From: JAUVXJ01 sp034430275
GTDB lineage: Bacteria; Chloroflexota; Anaerolineae; UBA7937; B3-Chlor
DNA: 12,505 nt
Assembly (NCBI GenBank): GCA_034430275.1
Contig: DAOUEW010000107.1
Location: forward strand, 1-12,505
Direction: 5' to 3'
This document shows, piece by piece, positions 5,681-12,505 of the stretch. The notes beneath the pieces were generated by a model, which searched no databases, was not told where the DNA came from, and saw only the letters and a program-made list of their open reading frames with translations. How positions within the stretch are numbered: position 1 is the first letter of the stretch; each line of letters starts with the position of its first letter. Made by a program: the position numbers and the translations under genes.

Positions 5681-8638
5681 ATGGCCGTTTTCAGGAGCTT
5701 GTTGAGAATCCGACTCAGATACGCCGTTCTCGCCCTGTGCGTGCTGGGTATTTTCCTCGCCTCCATCGTGATCTACAGCGCGTGGCGAGGCTCTCATGCG
5801 GCGGCGGGTGTGACCGCTCTCGGGGAATCCGAGCAAGCCTGGCTGGCGGATAGGCAAGAGCTGCGCTTTGCGGGACGGTGGGATGAAGCGCCTTTTGGCT
5901 TCTCCGACGACGATGGCGTCTACGGTGGCTACGAGGTCGACCTGGCGGAGAGCCTGGCTCCCATCCTGGGGGTGGGGGTCAAGGTGGTGCCCATGACCCG
6001 CGAAGAGGCCGCCATCAGCCTGGCTGACGGGGAAGTCGACGCCGTGATGGGCATGGCGGTCACCGCCGCAACGAGTGATCTCTACGACTTCACAGAGCCC
6101 TACGCCGGCAGTTCTCTCAGCATCTTCGTCCGCGCGGACAGGTTCGACGTAGCGGGGCTGAGGGATCTGCACGGCAAGGAGGTTGCCGTCCAGGCGGACA
6201 CCCGGGCGGTTTCGCTGCTGGCGGCGGAGCCCGAGATCTCCACGGTCCTCGTGAAATCCGCGCGAGAAGGGCTAGAGCTGGTGGTGGAGGGACAGGCCGT
6301 TGCTCTGGTAGCCGATGATATCACCGGCCTGCGAGCCGCGCAGGAGGCCGGCCTGTCGAGCGAGGTGAAAGTAGTTGGCCTCCCTGAGGAGAGCATCAGC
6401 TATGCCTTCGCCGTGCCCAAGGGCAGCCAGGCACAACTCAACGTGCTGAACTATGGCCTGGTTTCCATAGAGGTGCTTGGTCTCAAGGAGCAGGTGGACC
6501 GCGCCTGGCTGGGCGCCGCCGCTGCCGCCGCCGCTCCAACGAGTGGCAGCTCTCGGGTCACCACGGTCCTCGTTGTACTGGCCCTGGCGCTCGCACTTGG
6601 GAACGGGGCCTACCTGCTGACCAAGATGCGAACGCGAACCGTCGAGCAGGGTGCCAGCTTGAAGGAGTCGCGGGTCAAGTACCAGAAGCTGGTGGAAGGA
6701 ACCGACGAGGCGGTGTTCACGGTGGGCAGCGACCTGGGCCTTCTGGAGGTCAACAACAGAGTGGAGTCTCTGACCGGATACAACAGGGACGATCTGCTGC
6801 GCATGGCCCTGGACGACCTGGTGCTGCCCGAGCAGCGAGCAGCGCTGAGGGACTGCGTTGAAACGGCGCTGAGGGATGGCGCCGCGACACTGGATGGTCT
6901 GTCCTTCGTGGACAGGCATGGCGACGAGATACCAGTCCGGCTGAGCGCCGACCTGGTATCACAAGACGGACGCGAGCTCGTGCAGTGCTTCGCCAGGGAC
7001 ATCCGTGAACGTGAGAGGTGGCGCGGGCAGGTGAAGCTGAGAAGCGAGTACCTATCCGCGCTCAATTCCATCGCCAACACGGTGAGCCGATCGGTGGAGC
7101 TCGAGGAGATGCTCCGGGAGGTGTTGGGGCAGGTCGTCGATCTGACACGAACGCAGGGCGGGGTCGTGTATCTGAGCGGGAACCGTGATGACCGGGTGGT
7201 CTTGATCCCGGTCGTGGAGCAGGGGATGACGGCCGATCTGAAAAGTGACCTGGGTTGGCCCGATGGCCCCCGCAGATTGGCAGAAGAGGTAGTCCAGGCA
7301 GGAAAAGTCCTCGTCTCGTCTGCCAGTGTTTCTTCGACAGAGTTGGGGCCGACTGGGGGACGCAGTGGCCCGGGCCGGCGTGCTTCCGTGCCGCTGGCGT
7401 CTAAAGACAGGGTCCACGGGGTGATAAGTGTCTACGGGGTGGAGCCACGCGGCTTCACCACCGAGGATATCGCCCTGCTCACCGCGGTCGGCAACCAGAT
7501 TGGTGTGGCCATAGAGAACGCGCAGTTGGGCGAGCGCTTACAGCGGACGGTGGGCGAGATGGGGACCATGTGGCGTTTCAGCCAGAGCGTGCTCCAGGAC
7601 ATGACCAATGGACTGGTGGTGGTGGACAGGGACGGCAAGGTCAGGCTCGTCAATCAGGCCGGTGAGAGTTTGCTAGGCTGTAAAGAGAAGGATGTCCTCG
7701 ATAGCTCCATCGAACGGTTGCTGGGGCAGAGCGCCAGGATCGTGCGAGACAGCATGGAGAGGCAACTGGCATATCCCCGCGAGGAGATCTCCGTAAGGAG
7801 GGACGGTGGGGAGAGCGAGTCGGTGGGCATGAGCGTCTCTCCGCTCAGAGGCGAGGGCGGCAAGGTGAACGGCGCCGTGATCATGCTGGCCGATTTGAGC
7901 AGGGAGAAGCGGCTCGAAGAGGAGAGGATCAGGCTGGAGCGGCTTGCGGTTCTGGGAGAGATGTCGGCCGTGATGGCGCACGAGATACGGAACCCTCTGG
8001 CGGGCATGGCCGCTGGGATTCAGCATTTGCTGGGCAAGTTCACCGAGGCTGACGACCGGCACGAGGCTCTGGAGAGGATACTCAAGGAAGGCGAGCGGGT
8101 CAACCAGATCATCGAGGACATCCTGCTCATCTCGCGGCCTCCGCGATTGAACCTGGCATCGTGTGACGTCACCGCTCTCTTGGACATACTCGTGGCCGAG
8201 TATCGGGACAGGGCCTCGGCCAAGGGTGTGGAGATCCTGACGGACTACGCGCCTGGTCTCCTCGAGGTGAGGGGAGACAAGAGGCGTCTGGAGCAGGCGT
8301 TCTCCAATCTGGTGGTCAACGCCATCGAGGCCATGCCGAATGGAGGGCAGCTCACCGTGGCGGTGAGAGGGCCGGTCAGTGCCGTGAGGGCGGGGGATGG
8401 TGAGGCGGAGTTCGCCGAGGTGGAGATTGGTGACAGCGGGGTCGGGATCAGCGAGGAGGAGCTGCACAAGATAGTCGAGCCGTTCTACACCACGAAGGCC
8501 CGTGGAACCGGTCTGGGTCTACCCATCGCTCAGCGAATCATCGAGGCGCACGAGGGCGAGCTGAGGATCGAGAGCAGAGAGGGTGAGGGTACCAAGGTCA
8601 CAGTGCGGCTTCCTGTGGTCAAGAGGGCACGGCTATGA
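5681..8638 (+). CDS. Membrane sensor histidine kinase (SBP_bac_3-PAS-GAF-PAS-HisKA-HATPase)
   Basis: This 985-residue NtrB-like kinase starts 1 nt after the rpoN stop, with GAGGTGA as ribosome site. Layout by eye: membrane span 13-34; extracytoplasmic family 3 solute-binding domain about 45-278 (GGYEVDLAESLAPILG, DGEVDAVMGM, DFTEPY); Ala-rich linker; second span about 293-313; PAS about 333-445; GAF about 460-620; second PAS about 636-745; then the dimerisation/phosphoacceptor domain with His767 in AHEIRNPLAGM. The ATPase has N880 in NLVVNAIEAMPNGG, the G1 box GDSGVGIS (917-924), EPFYTT and the G2 box GTGLGLPIA (942-950). All catalytic motifs look intact. Family 3 binding domains usually bind polar amino acids or other small organic ligands; the ligand here cannot be read. 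It probably phosphorylates the receiver domains encoded by the next two genes. Its PAS-kinase part is closely similar to that of the next gene. Confidence 0.9.
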   Translation: MAVFRSLLRIRLRYAVLALCVLGIFLASIVIYSAWRGSHAAAGVTALGESEQAWLADRQELRFAGRWDEAPFGFSDDDGVYGGYEVDLAESLAPILGVGVKVVPMTREEAAISLADGEVDAVMGMAVTAATSDLYDFTEPYAGSSLSIFVRADRFDVAGLRDLHGKEVAVQADTRAVSLLAAEPEISTVLVKSAREGLELVVEGQAVALVADDITGLRAAQEAGLSSEVKVVGLPEESISYAFAVPKGSQAQLNVLNYGLVSIEVLGLKEQVDRAWLGAAAAAAAPTSGSSRVTTVLVVLALALALGNGAYLLTKMRTRTVEQGASLKESRVKYQKLVEGTDEAVFTVGSDLGLLEVNNRVESLTGYNRDDLLRMALDDLVLPEQRAALRDCVETALRDGAATLDGLSFVDRHGDEIPVRLSADLVSQDGRELVQCFARDIRERERWRGQVKLRSEYLSALNSIANTVSRSVELEEMLREVLGQVVDLTRTQGGVVYLSGNRDDRVVLIPVVEQGMTADLKSDLGWPDGPRRLAEEVVQAGKVLVSSASVSSTELGPTGGRSGPGRRASVPLASKDRVHGVISVYGVEPRGFTTEDIALLTAVGNQIGVAIENAQLGERLQRTVGEMGTMWRFSQSVLQDMTNGLVVVDRDGKVRLVNQAGESLLGCKEKDVLDSSIERLLGQSARIVRDSMERQLAYPREEISVRRDGGESESVGMSVSPLRGEGGKVNGAVIMLADLSREKRLEEERIRLERLAVLGEMSAVMAHEIRNPLAGMAAGIQHLLGKFTEADDRHEALERILKEGERVNQIIEDILLISRPPRLNLASCDVTALLDILVAEYRDRASAKGVEILTDYAPGLLEVRGDKRRLEQAFSNLVVNAIEAMPNGGQLTVAVRGPVSAVRAGDGEAEFAEVEIGDSGVGISEEELHKIVEPFYTTKARGTGLGLPIAQRIIEAHEGELRIESREGEGTKVTVRLPVVKRARL

Positions 8639-10734
8639 AGGGGCGTATCCTGATCATAGACGACGAAGAGACCCTCTGCTACTTCCTCAAGGAATCCCTC
8701 GAAGAGAAGGGCTACCAGGCCACGGCGGCACACACGGCGGGGGAAGGCCTGAAGCAGTTGGCGGGACAGGAAGTGGACCTGGTGCTTCTGGACCTCAAGC
8801 TGCCGGACGGCGAGGGCCTGGACGTGCTGGGCGAGATCCGGAAGACGCACACCGGGCTGCCGGTGATCGTGCTGACGGGCCACGCGGCGGTGGAGAGCGC
8901 AGTGCGAGCCATGAAGCTGGGGGCCTACGACTACCTGGAGAAGCCCATTAACCTGGCACAGCTTAGCAGCAGCGTTGCCGAGGCCCTCAACTCCACCTCG
9001 CGGCGAGAGAGAGTGACCCAGGTTGCGACATCCGAGCAGGAGGTTACTCAGACTGCCCCTGACAAGGAAGCGTTGGAGGAGACGGCTGAAGAGCCCCAGA
9101 ACGGGCTGGGGAAATCGGCGGCCCTTTCCAGGAACCTGAGGCGGTTGGAGCGGAAGGCGCACGCTGCCGCTGTCCTCGACGCGGTCTCGTGCCACCTGAT
9201 ACGGTCTCTGACCGTGGACGAGCTGGCGGAGAGGACGGCGGAGGAGCTGCTCCGGGTTCCTTCGGTGGACATGGCGGCCGTGTTCGTGGGAGACCGCGAC
9301 GACGGAGATTTCGTCTTGGCCGCCCAGCGCAGTTTCCCTTCGCACGTTTGGAAGGAAACGGCTCTGCGCCGGGTTTCGGTGGATGGGGTTCTGGCTCAAT
9401 CTGTGGGGCGCTGGGACAGAGCGCTCCCTCTCAGCGAAGTGGGTCCGGACCCCTGGGTGGATGGAGTCAGCGCCGGGTTGGGCAACGACGTGGCCACCGC
9501 GATGGTGCCGCTGCGGGACGGCAGGCAACTGCGGGGCCTGATGCTGCTGGTGCGGCGGGGGGGACGAGAATTCGACCAGGAGGAAATAGAGCTGTTCTGC
9601 ACCTCGGGAGAGCGGCTGGCGGCGGCTGTGGGCCGAACCATGCAGCTCGGCTCTCTGGAGGATAGGGTCAACTGGCTCTCTGGTCGCGAGGCAGACCGCC
9701 GTCGGGTGCTGGAGAGCGTGGCGGTTGGCATGGTGGCGGTGGATGGTCAGGGACGGGTGCGGTTGGTGAATCCGGCAGGGGAGAGGCTTCTGGGTTGCAG
9801 GGAAGAGGACGTGCTGAACAGAGGTGTCGAAGACCTGCTGGGGAATGGGGCCGCCATCGTGCGAGACAGTATCCAGAGAGGTCTAGCCTACGCCCATGAG
9901 GAGATACAACTGGCGCGGCCTGGCGTCGAGGCGCTGCCGGTGGAGATGAGTGTGTCTCCCCTGCGGGGCGGCGAGGCGGGCGTAGGCGGCGCGGCGGTTA
10001 CGTTGAGCGATCTCAGGCCGCTGAAGGAGCGGGAGCAGGCGCGACGGATGCTGGATCGCGCGTCGCTGCTGGCAGAGGTAGCGGGGGTGGTGGCTCACGA
10101 GATCCGCAACCCTTTGGCAGGCATGGGCGCCGGAATCCAGCATTTGATGTCCAAGTTCGAGGAGGGGGACGGCAGGCACGAGGCCTTGCAGAGGGTGCTC
10201 AAGGAAGGGGAGAGGGTTAACGCCATTATTGAGGACATACTGCTGATCACGAGACCTCCTCACCTGGAGCTAGCGCCCTGTGACGTGGCCGAGGTGGTGG
10301 CGGGCTCGCTGAATGGATGGAATGAGCGGGCGAAGACGCGAGGCGTGGAGCTGCGTCAGTACATCAGCCCGGGTCTGCCGCCGGTGAAGGCGGATGGAGA
10401 GCGTCTCAGCCATGCCCTGAGCAGGCTGCTATCGAATGCGCTGGAGGCGATGCCCAACGGAGGCGACCTCGAGATCCTCGTTACCGGGCCTGGCAGTGGC
10501 GAGGCCGGCTACCTAGACGTGGAGATACGGGACACGGGCGTCGGGATCAGGCAAGAGGATATGGACAAGGTCTTCGAGCCCTTCTACAGCACCAAGACGC
10601 GAGGCACGGGCCTAGGCCTCACCATCGCCAAGCGGATCATCGACGAACACGGTGGCGAGATAGACCTGGAGAGCGAGGAGGGTGGAGGGACCAGGGTAGT
10701 AGTCAGGCTTCCCCTGGCGGGGAGGGGAGGATGA
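8635..10734 (+). CDS. Soluble hybrid kinase REC-GAF-PAS-HisKA-HATPase
   Basis: The 699-residue protein overlaps the previous stop by ATGA, implying translational coupling. It has no membrane span. An N-terminal receiver (1-118) has the acidic pair Asp9/Asp10, phosphoacceptor Asp53 (LVLLDLKLPDG), Thr81 and Lys103. An acidic linker and short helix (about 120-178) follow. Next come a GAF-like domain (about 180-340), a PAS domain (about 355-465), a HisKA domain with His488 (AHEIRNPLAGM) and an HATPase with N601, DTGVGIR (633-639), EPFYST and GTGLGLTIA. The first Asn of the usual NLLxNA box is Arg597, but the Mg-binding Asn remains. The receiver is about three-quarters identical, by eye, to the activator's receiver in the next gene. 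The PAS-kinase half matches the previous gene. It is therefore probably a mosaic paralogue. Its receiver likely takes input from the membrane kinase, and its kinase then acts on the activator; a phosphate sink or brake is equally possible. Confidence 0.88.
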   Translation: MKGRILIIDDEETLCYFLKESLEEKGYQATAAHTAGEGLKQLAGQEVDLVLLDLKLPDGEGLDVLGEIRKTHTGLPVIVLTGHAAVESAVRAMKLGAYDYLEKPINLAQLSSSVAEALNSTSRRERVTQVATSEQEVTQTAPDKEALEETAEEPQNGLGKSAALSRNLRRLERKAHAAAVLDAVSCHLIRSLTVDELAERTAEELLRVPSVDMAAVFVGDRDDGDFVLAAQRSFPSHVWKETALRRVSVDGVLAQSVGRWDRALPLSEVGPDPWVDGVSAGLGNDVATAMVPLRDGRQLRGLMLLVRRGGREFDQEEIELFCTSGERLAAAVGRTMQLGSLEDRVNWLSGREADRRRVLESVAVGMVAVDGQGRVRLVNPAGERLLGCREEDVLNRGVEDLLGNGAAIVRDSIQRGLAYAHEEIQLARPGVEALPVEMSVSPLRGGEAGVGGAAVTLSDLRPLKEREQARRMLDRASLLAEVAGVVAHEIRNPLAGMGAGIQHLMSKFEEGDGRHEALQRVLKEGERVNAIIEDILLITRPPHLELAPCDVAEVVAGSLNGWNERAKTRGVELRQYISPGLPPVKADGERLSHALSRLLSNALEAMPNGGDLEILVTGPGSGEAGYLDVEIRDTGVGIRQEDMDKVFEPFYSTKTRGTGLGLTIAKRIIDEHGGEIDLESEEGGGTRVVVRLPLAGRGG

Positions 10735-12119
10735 TGAGCGACAGAATTCTGATCATAGATGACGAAGAGACGCTGTGCTATTTTCTGAAGGAGTCTCTGG
10801 ATGAGAAGGGGTATCAGGCCATCACGTCCTATACGGCGGCCGACGGGCTTGAGGTGGTGAACAGGCAGCAGATAGACCTGGTGCTACTGGACCTGAAGCT
10901 GCCTGATGGGGACGGGCTGGACGTCCTGTACGAGATCAGCAAGGTGGACTCCAGTCTGCCCGTTATCGTACTCACGGCTCACGCTGGGGTCGAGAGCGCA
11001 GTGCAGGCGATGAAGCTCGGCGCCTACGATTATCTGGAGAAGCCCATCAACCTGGAGGAACTGAGCATCACCGCCGCCAAGGCGCTGGAGTCGAGGGCCA
11101 TGCGCCAGGAGATCCAGCGATTGCGGCTCCAGCAGGACCGCGACCACCAGTTCATCGTCGGCGACAACAAGCAGATGCAGGACATCATGCGGCTCATCGA
11201 GCGGCTGGCTCCCACCAAGGCCAGCGTGCTGATCCAGGGCGAGAGCGGGACGGGCAAGGAGGTGGTGGCGCAAGCCATCCACAGGCTGAGCCCCAGGGCA
11301 AAGAAGGGCTTCGTGGCCATCAACTGCGCGGCCATCCCCGACACTCTGATGGAGACGGAGCTGTTCGGGCACGAGAAGGGCGCCTTCACGGATGCGCGGA
11401 ACGCGAAGCCCGGGATGATCGAGATGGCCGACGGGGGCACGCTGTTCCTCGACGAGATCAGCACCCTCAAGCCTGAGCTACAAGCCAAGCTGCTGCGCGT
11501 CCTGGAGACCGAGACGGTGCGGCGACTGGGCAGCATGAAGGACATCCTGGTCGACCTTCGTGTGGTCGCGGCCACCAATCGCGACCTCAGAGAGGCCATC
11601 CGCGACGGTGAGTTCCGCGAGGACCTGTACTACCGGCTCAGCGTAGTGGTCATCGACGTACCGCCCCTGAGGGAGAGACCGGAGGACATAGACAAGTTCG
11701 CCGCCGCGTTCATCGTGGACCTCAACAAGGCCAGAGCCACCAGCGTGCGTGGCATCTCGGACGATGCTCTGCGCCTGCTGCGCCAGTACGAGTGGCCCGG
11801 CAACGTGCGCGAGTTGCGGAACGTCATCGAGCGAGCCATGATTCTGTGCACCGAGGATGTGATCAACGTGGGGGACCTCCCAGCCGAGATCGTGAGCAGG
11901 GAACCGAGCATGGCGTTTGCCGGCAAGGTGCTCTCCTTTCCAGCGGTGGCCTCGGGCGTCGATATGAAGGCGACGATAGCTGGTATCGAGAAGCGTATGA
12001 TCCAGGAGGCGCTGTCTGAGACCGAGGGCAACAAGAGCCGCGCAGCCAGACTCCTCGGCGTGAGCCGCGACGTTCTCAACTACAGCATACAGAAGTACGG
12101 TCTACAGATGGAGCAGTAG
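10731..12119 (+). CDS. NtrC-family sigma-54-dependent response regulator (GAFTDA variant)
   Basis: This 462-residue bacterial enhancer-binding protein overlaps the upstream stop (ATGATGA). Translation could begin at 10731 or 10734, both after a GGAGGGGAGG stretch. Its receiver (about 3-120) has Asp10/Asp11, phosphoacceptor Asp54, Thr82 and Lys104. A coiled-coil-like linker (QRLRLQQDRD) leads to the AAA+ domain (about 141-368). That domain has Walker A GESGTGKE (170-177), Walker B GTLFLDE (236-242), AATNRDL, the Arg-finger region FREDLYYRL (295-303) and sensor II EWPGNVREL. A Fis-type HTH ends the protein (about 428-458, GNKSRAARLLGVSRDVLNYSI). The loop that touches sigma-54 reads GAFTDA (217-222) rather than GAFTGA. 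Phosphorylation should trigger assembly, ATP hydrolysis and promoter opening by the sigma-54 encoded in the same operon. It is last in the operon; targets are not visible. Confidence 0.93.
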   Translation: MMSDRILIIDDEETLCYFLKESLDEKGYQAITSYTAADGLEVVNRQQIDLVLLDLKLPDGDGLDVLYEISKVDSSLPVIVLTAHAGVESAVQAMKLGAYDYLEKPINLEELSITAAKALESRAMRQEIQRLRLQQDRDHQFIVGDNKQMQDIMRLIERLAPTKASVLIQGESGTGKEVVAQAIHRLSPRAKKGFVAINCAAIPDTLMETELFGHEKGAFTDARNAKPGMIEMADGGTLFLDEISTLKPELQAKLLRVLETETVRRLGSMKDILVDLRVVAATNRDLREAIRDGEFREDLYYRLSVVVIDVPPLRERPEDIDKFAAAFIVDLNKARATSVRGISDDALRLLRQYEWPGNVRELRNVIERAMILCTEDVINVGDLPAEIVSREPSMAFAGKVLSFPAVASGVDMKATIAGIEKRMIQEALSETEGNKSRAARLLGVSRDVLNYSIQKYGLQMEQ

Positions 12120-12420
12120 CCGCTTCCTCCCTTTCGACGCGCCTCTGGTCCGTACGGCAAACGCGCCCCCAAGCTGATCGTCACCCGCTGTACCTCGTCC
12201 CTCCATACTTTCGGTGCTTCCTGGCTTTGATCTCCGTGCGCGCCAAGTTCCTCTGAGGCGCCGCAAATTCCCCCAGAACACTGCGGAAAACCACACAGTG
12301 CGTCTTTTTCCACAGCGCCAGTGCCCATCCGTGATCGCTTCCAGCTTGACGGAGCAGGTCCACGGCCGGTGCATGCTATCTCGTGGCAGGCGGAGCGCGT
12401 CGGTAGCGCGCCGCTGTAAC
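12120..12420. other. Non-coding stretch after the sigma-54 operon
   Basis: No convincing gene is seen on either strand. Open frames on the minus strand overlap one another and the activator's 3' end, lack ribosome sites and have Arg/Gly/Ser-rich compositions typical of antisense frames. A mismatched hairpin (12281-12290 with 12306-12315, nine of ten pairs, 15-nt loop) is the best structure. It lies 162 nt after the stop and has no following T run. No clear terminator for the operon is visible. Confidence 0.5.
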
Positions 12421-12467
12421 CTACTAGATGTGGTGGCATCTGCTCCACAAGATACTAGATGTGGGAC
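12421..12467. promoter_or_regulatory. Two tandem NrdR-box-like sites
   Basis: ACTAGATGTGG occurs twice, at 12423-12433 and 12454-12464. Each lies in a 16-bp window (12421-12436 and 12452-12467) that matches the NrdR box written as ACACTAGATGTAGTGT at 12 and 11 of 16 positions. The offset is 31 bp, about three helical turns. NrdR boxes normally occur as such pairs over promoters of ribonucleotide reductase genes, where the ATP/dATP-sensing repressor NrdR binds. A nrd gene or nrdR would be expected to start beyond 12505 on the plus strand. The second box is weak in its right half, and no core promoter is evident. Confidence 0.55.
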
Positions 12468-12505
12468 GTGGCGGCAGGCGTCTCCTCTGGCTGTGGCAGC
12501 GCTAT

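Noticed and set aside
4879..5766. A 295-codon minus-strand open frame opposite rpoN
   Set aside because: It is the antisense shadow of a GC-rich coding region. It has no motif, no ribosome site and a composition heavy in Arg, Gln, Pro and Leu, while the plus strand encodes an unmistakable sigma-54.
12385..12398. A GG-N10-GC pair resembling a sigma-54 promoter (-24/-12)
   Set aside because: The rest of the consensus is missing (no TTGC around the -12, TGGCAG rather than TGGCAC), so the dinucleotide match is likely chance.
12080..12448. Overlapping minus-strand open frames after the activator gene
   Set aside because: They run into the activator's coding sequence, have no ribosome site or recognisable domain, and several frames are open at once, as expected in GC-rich DNA.

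Overview
The window is a GC-rich bacterial chromosome fragment. Three things suggest a deep-branching, diderm-like or Chloroflexota-type lineage: VPEP-type C-terminal sorting tails, a sigma-54 unlike the proteobacterial form, and two NrdR-type boxes at the right edge. The phylum is inferred from protein style only, and confidence is modest. There are seven intact genes, the tail of an eighth, and one decayed gene fragment.

Left part (1-2935). The 3' end of a gene for a PEP-CTERM surface protein (stop at 96) is followed by a terminator hairpin. Two paralogous membrane-anchored TPR proteins follow on the minus strand (264-1451, ten repeats; 1651-2433, six repeats). They share 5' leaders, both ends of the coding sequence and a 21-nt identical block across their stop codons, so they are a tandem duplication. 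A sigma-70-type promoter (2610-2638) probably drives both. Beyond it lies a second, degenerate PEP-CTERM tail (2680-2877) followed by a perfect 11-bp terminator hairpin. The TPR pair therefore sits between two related PEP-CTERM tails.

Middle (2974-4275). A branched-chain amino acid aminotransferase gene (ilvE-like, minus strand) is divergent from the next operon. The 366-bp gap holds two candidate promoters for that operon, an inverted repeat over one of them, a terminator-like hairpin with a competing 9-bp alternative stem, and an 11-bp-phased direct repeat.

Main system (4276-12119). Four tightly packed plus-strand genes form a self-contained sigma-54 signalling operon. They are (1) an atypical RpoN with a Gln-poor Region I and an inserted CxxC...CxxC zinc-ribbon-like motif; (2) a membrane histidine kinase with an extracytoplasmic solute-binding domain, PAS, GAF, PAS and kinase core; (3) a soluble REC-GAF-PAS-kinase protein; and (4) an NtrC-type activator with a GAFTDA loop. 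Gene junctions are a 1-nt gap and two 4-nt overlaps. Protein 3 looks like a mosaic: its receiver is nearly the same as that of the activator, and its PAS-kinase part resembles that of the membrane kinase. The likely logic is ligand, then membrane kinase, then one or both receivers, then the AAA+ activator, then RNA polymerase carrying this dedicated sigma-54. The ligand and target promoters are not visible here.

Right edge (12120-12505). No convincing gene is seen. Two NrdR-box-like sequences spaced 31 bp apart suggest that a ribonucleotide reductase or nrdR gene starts just beyond the window.
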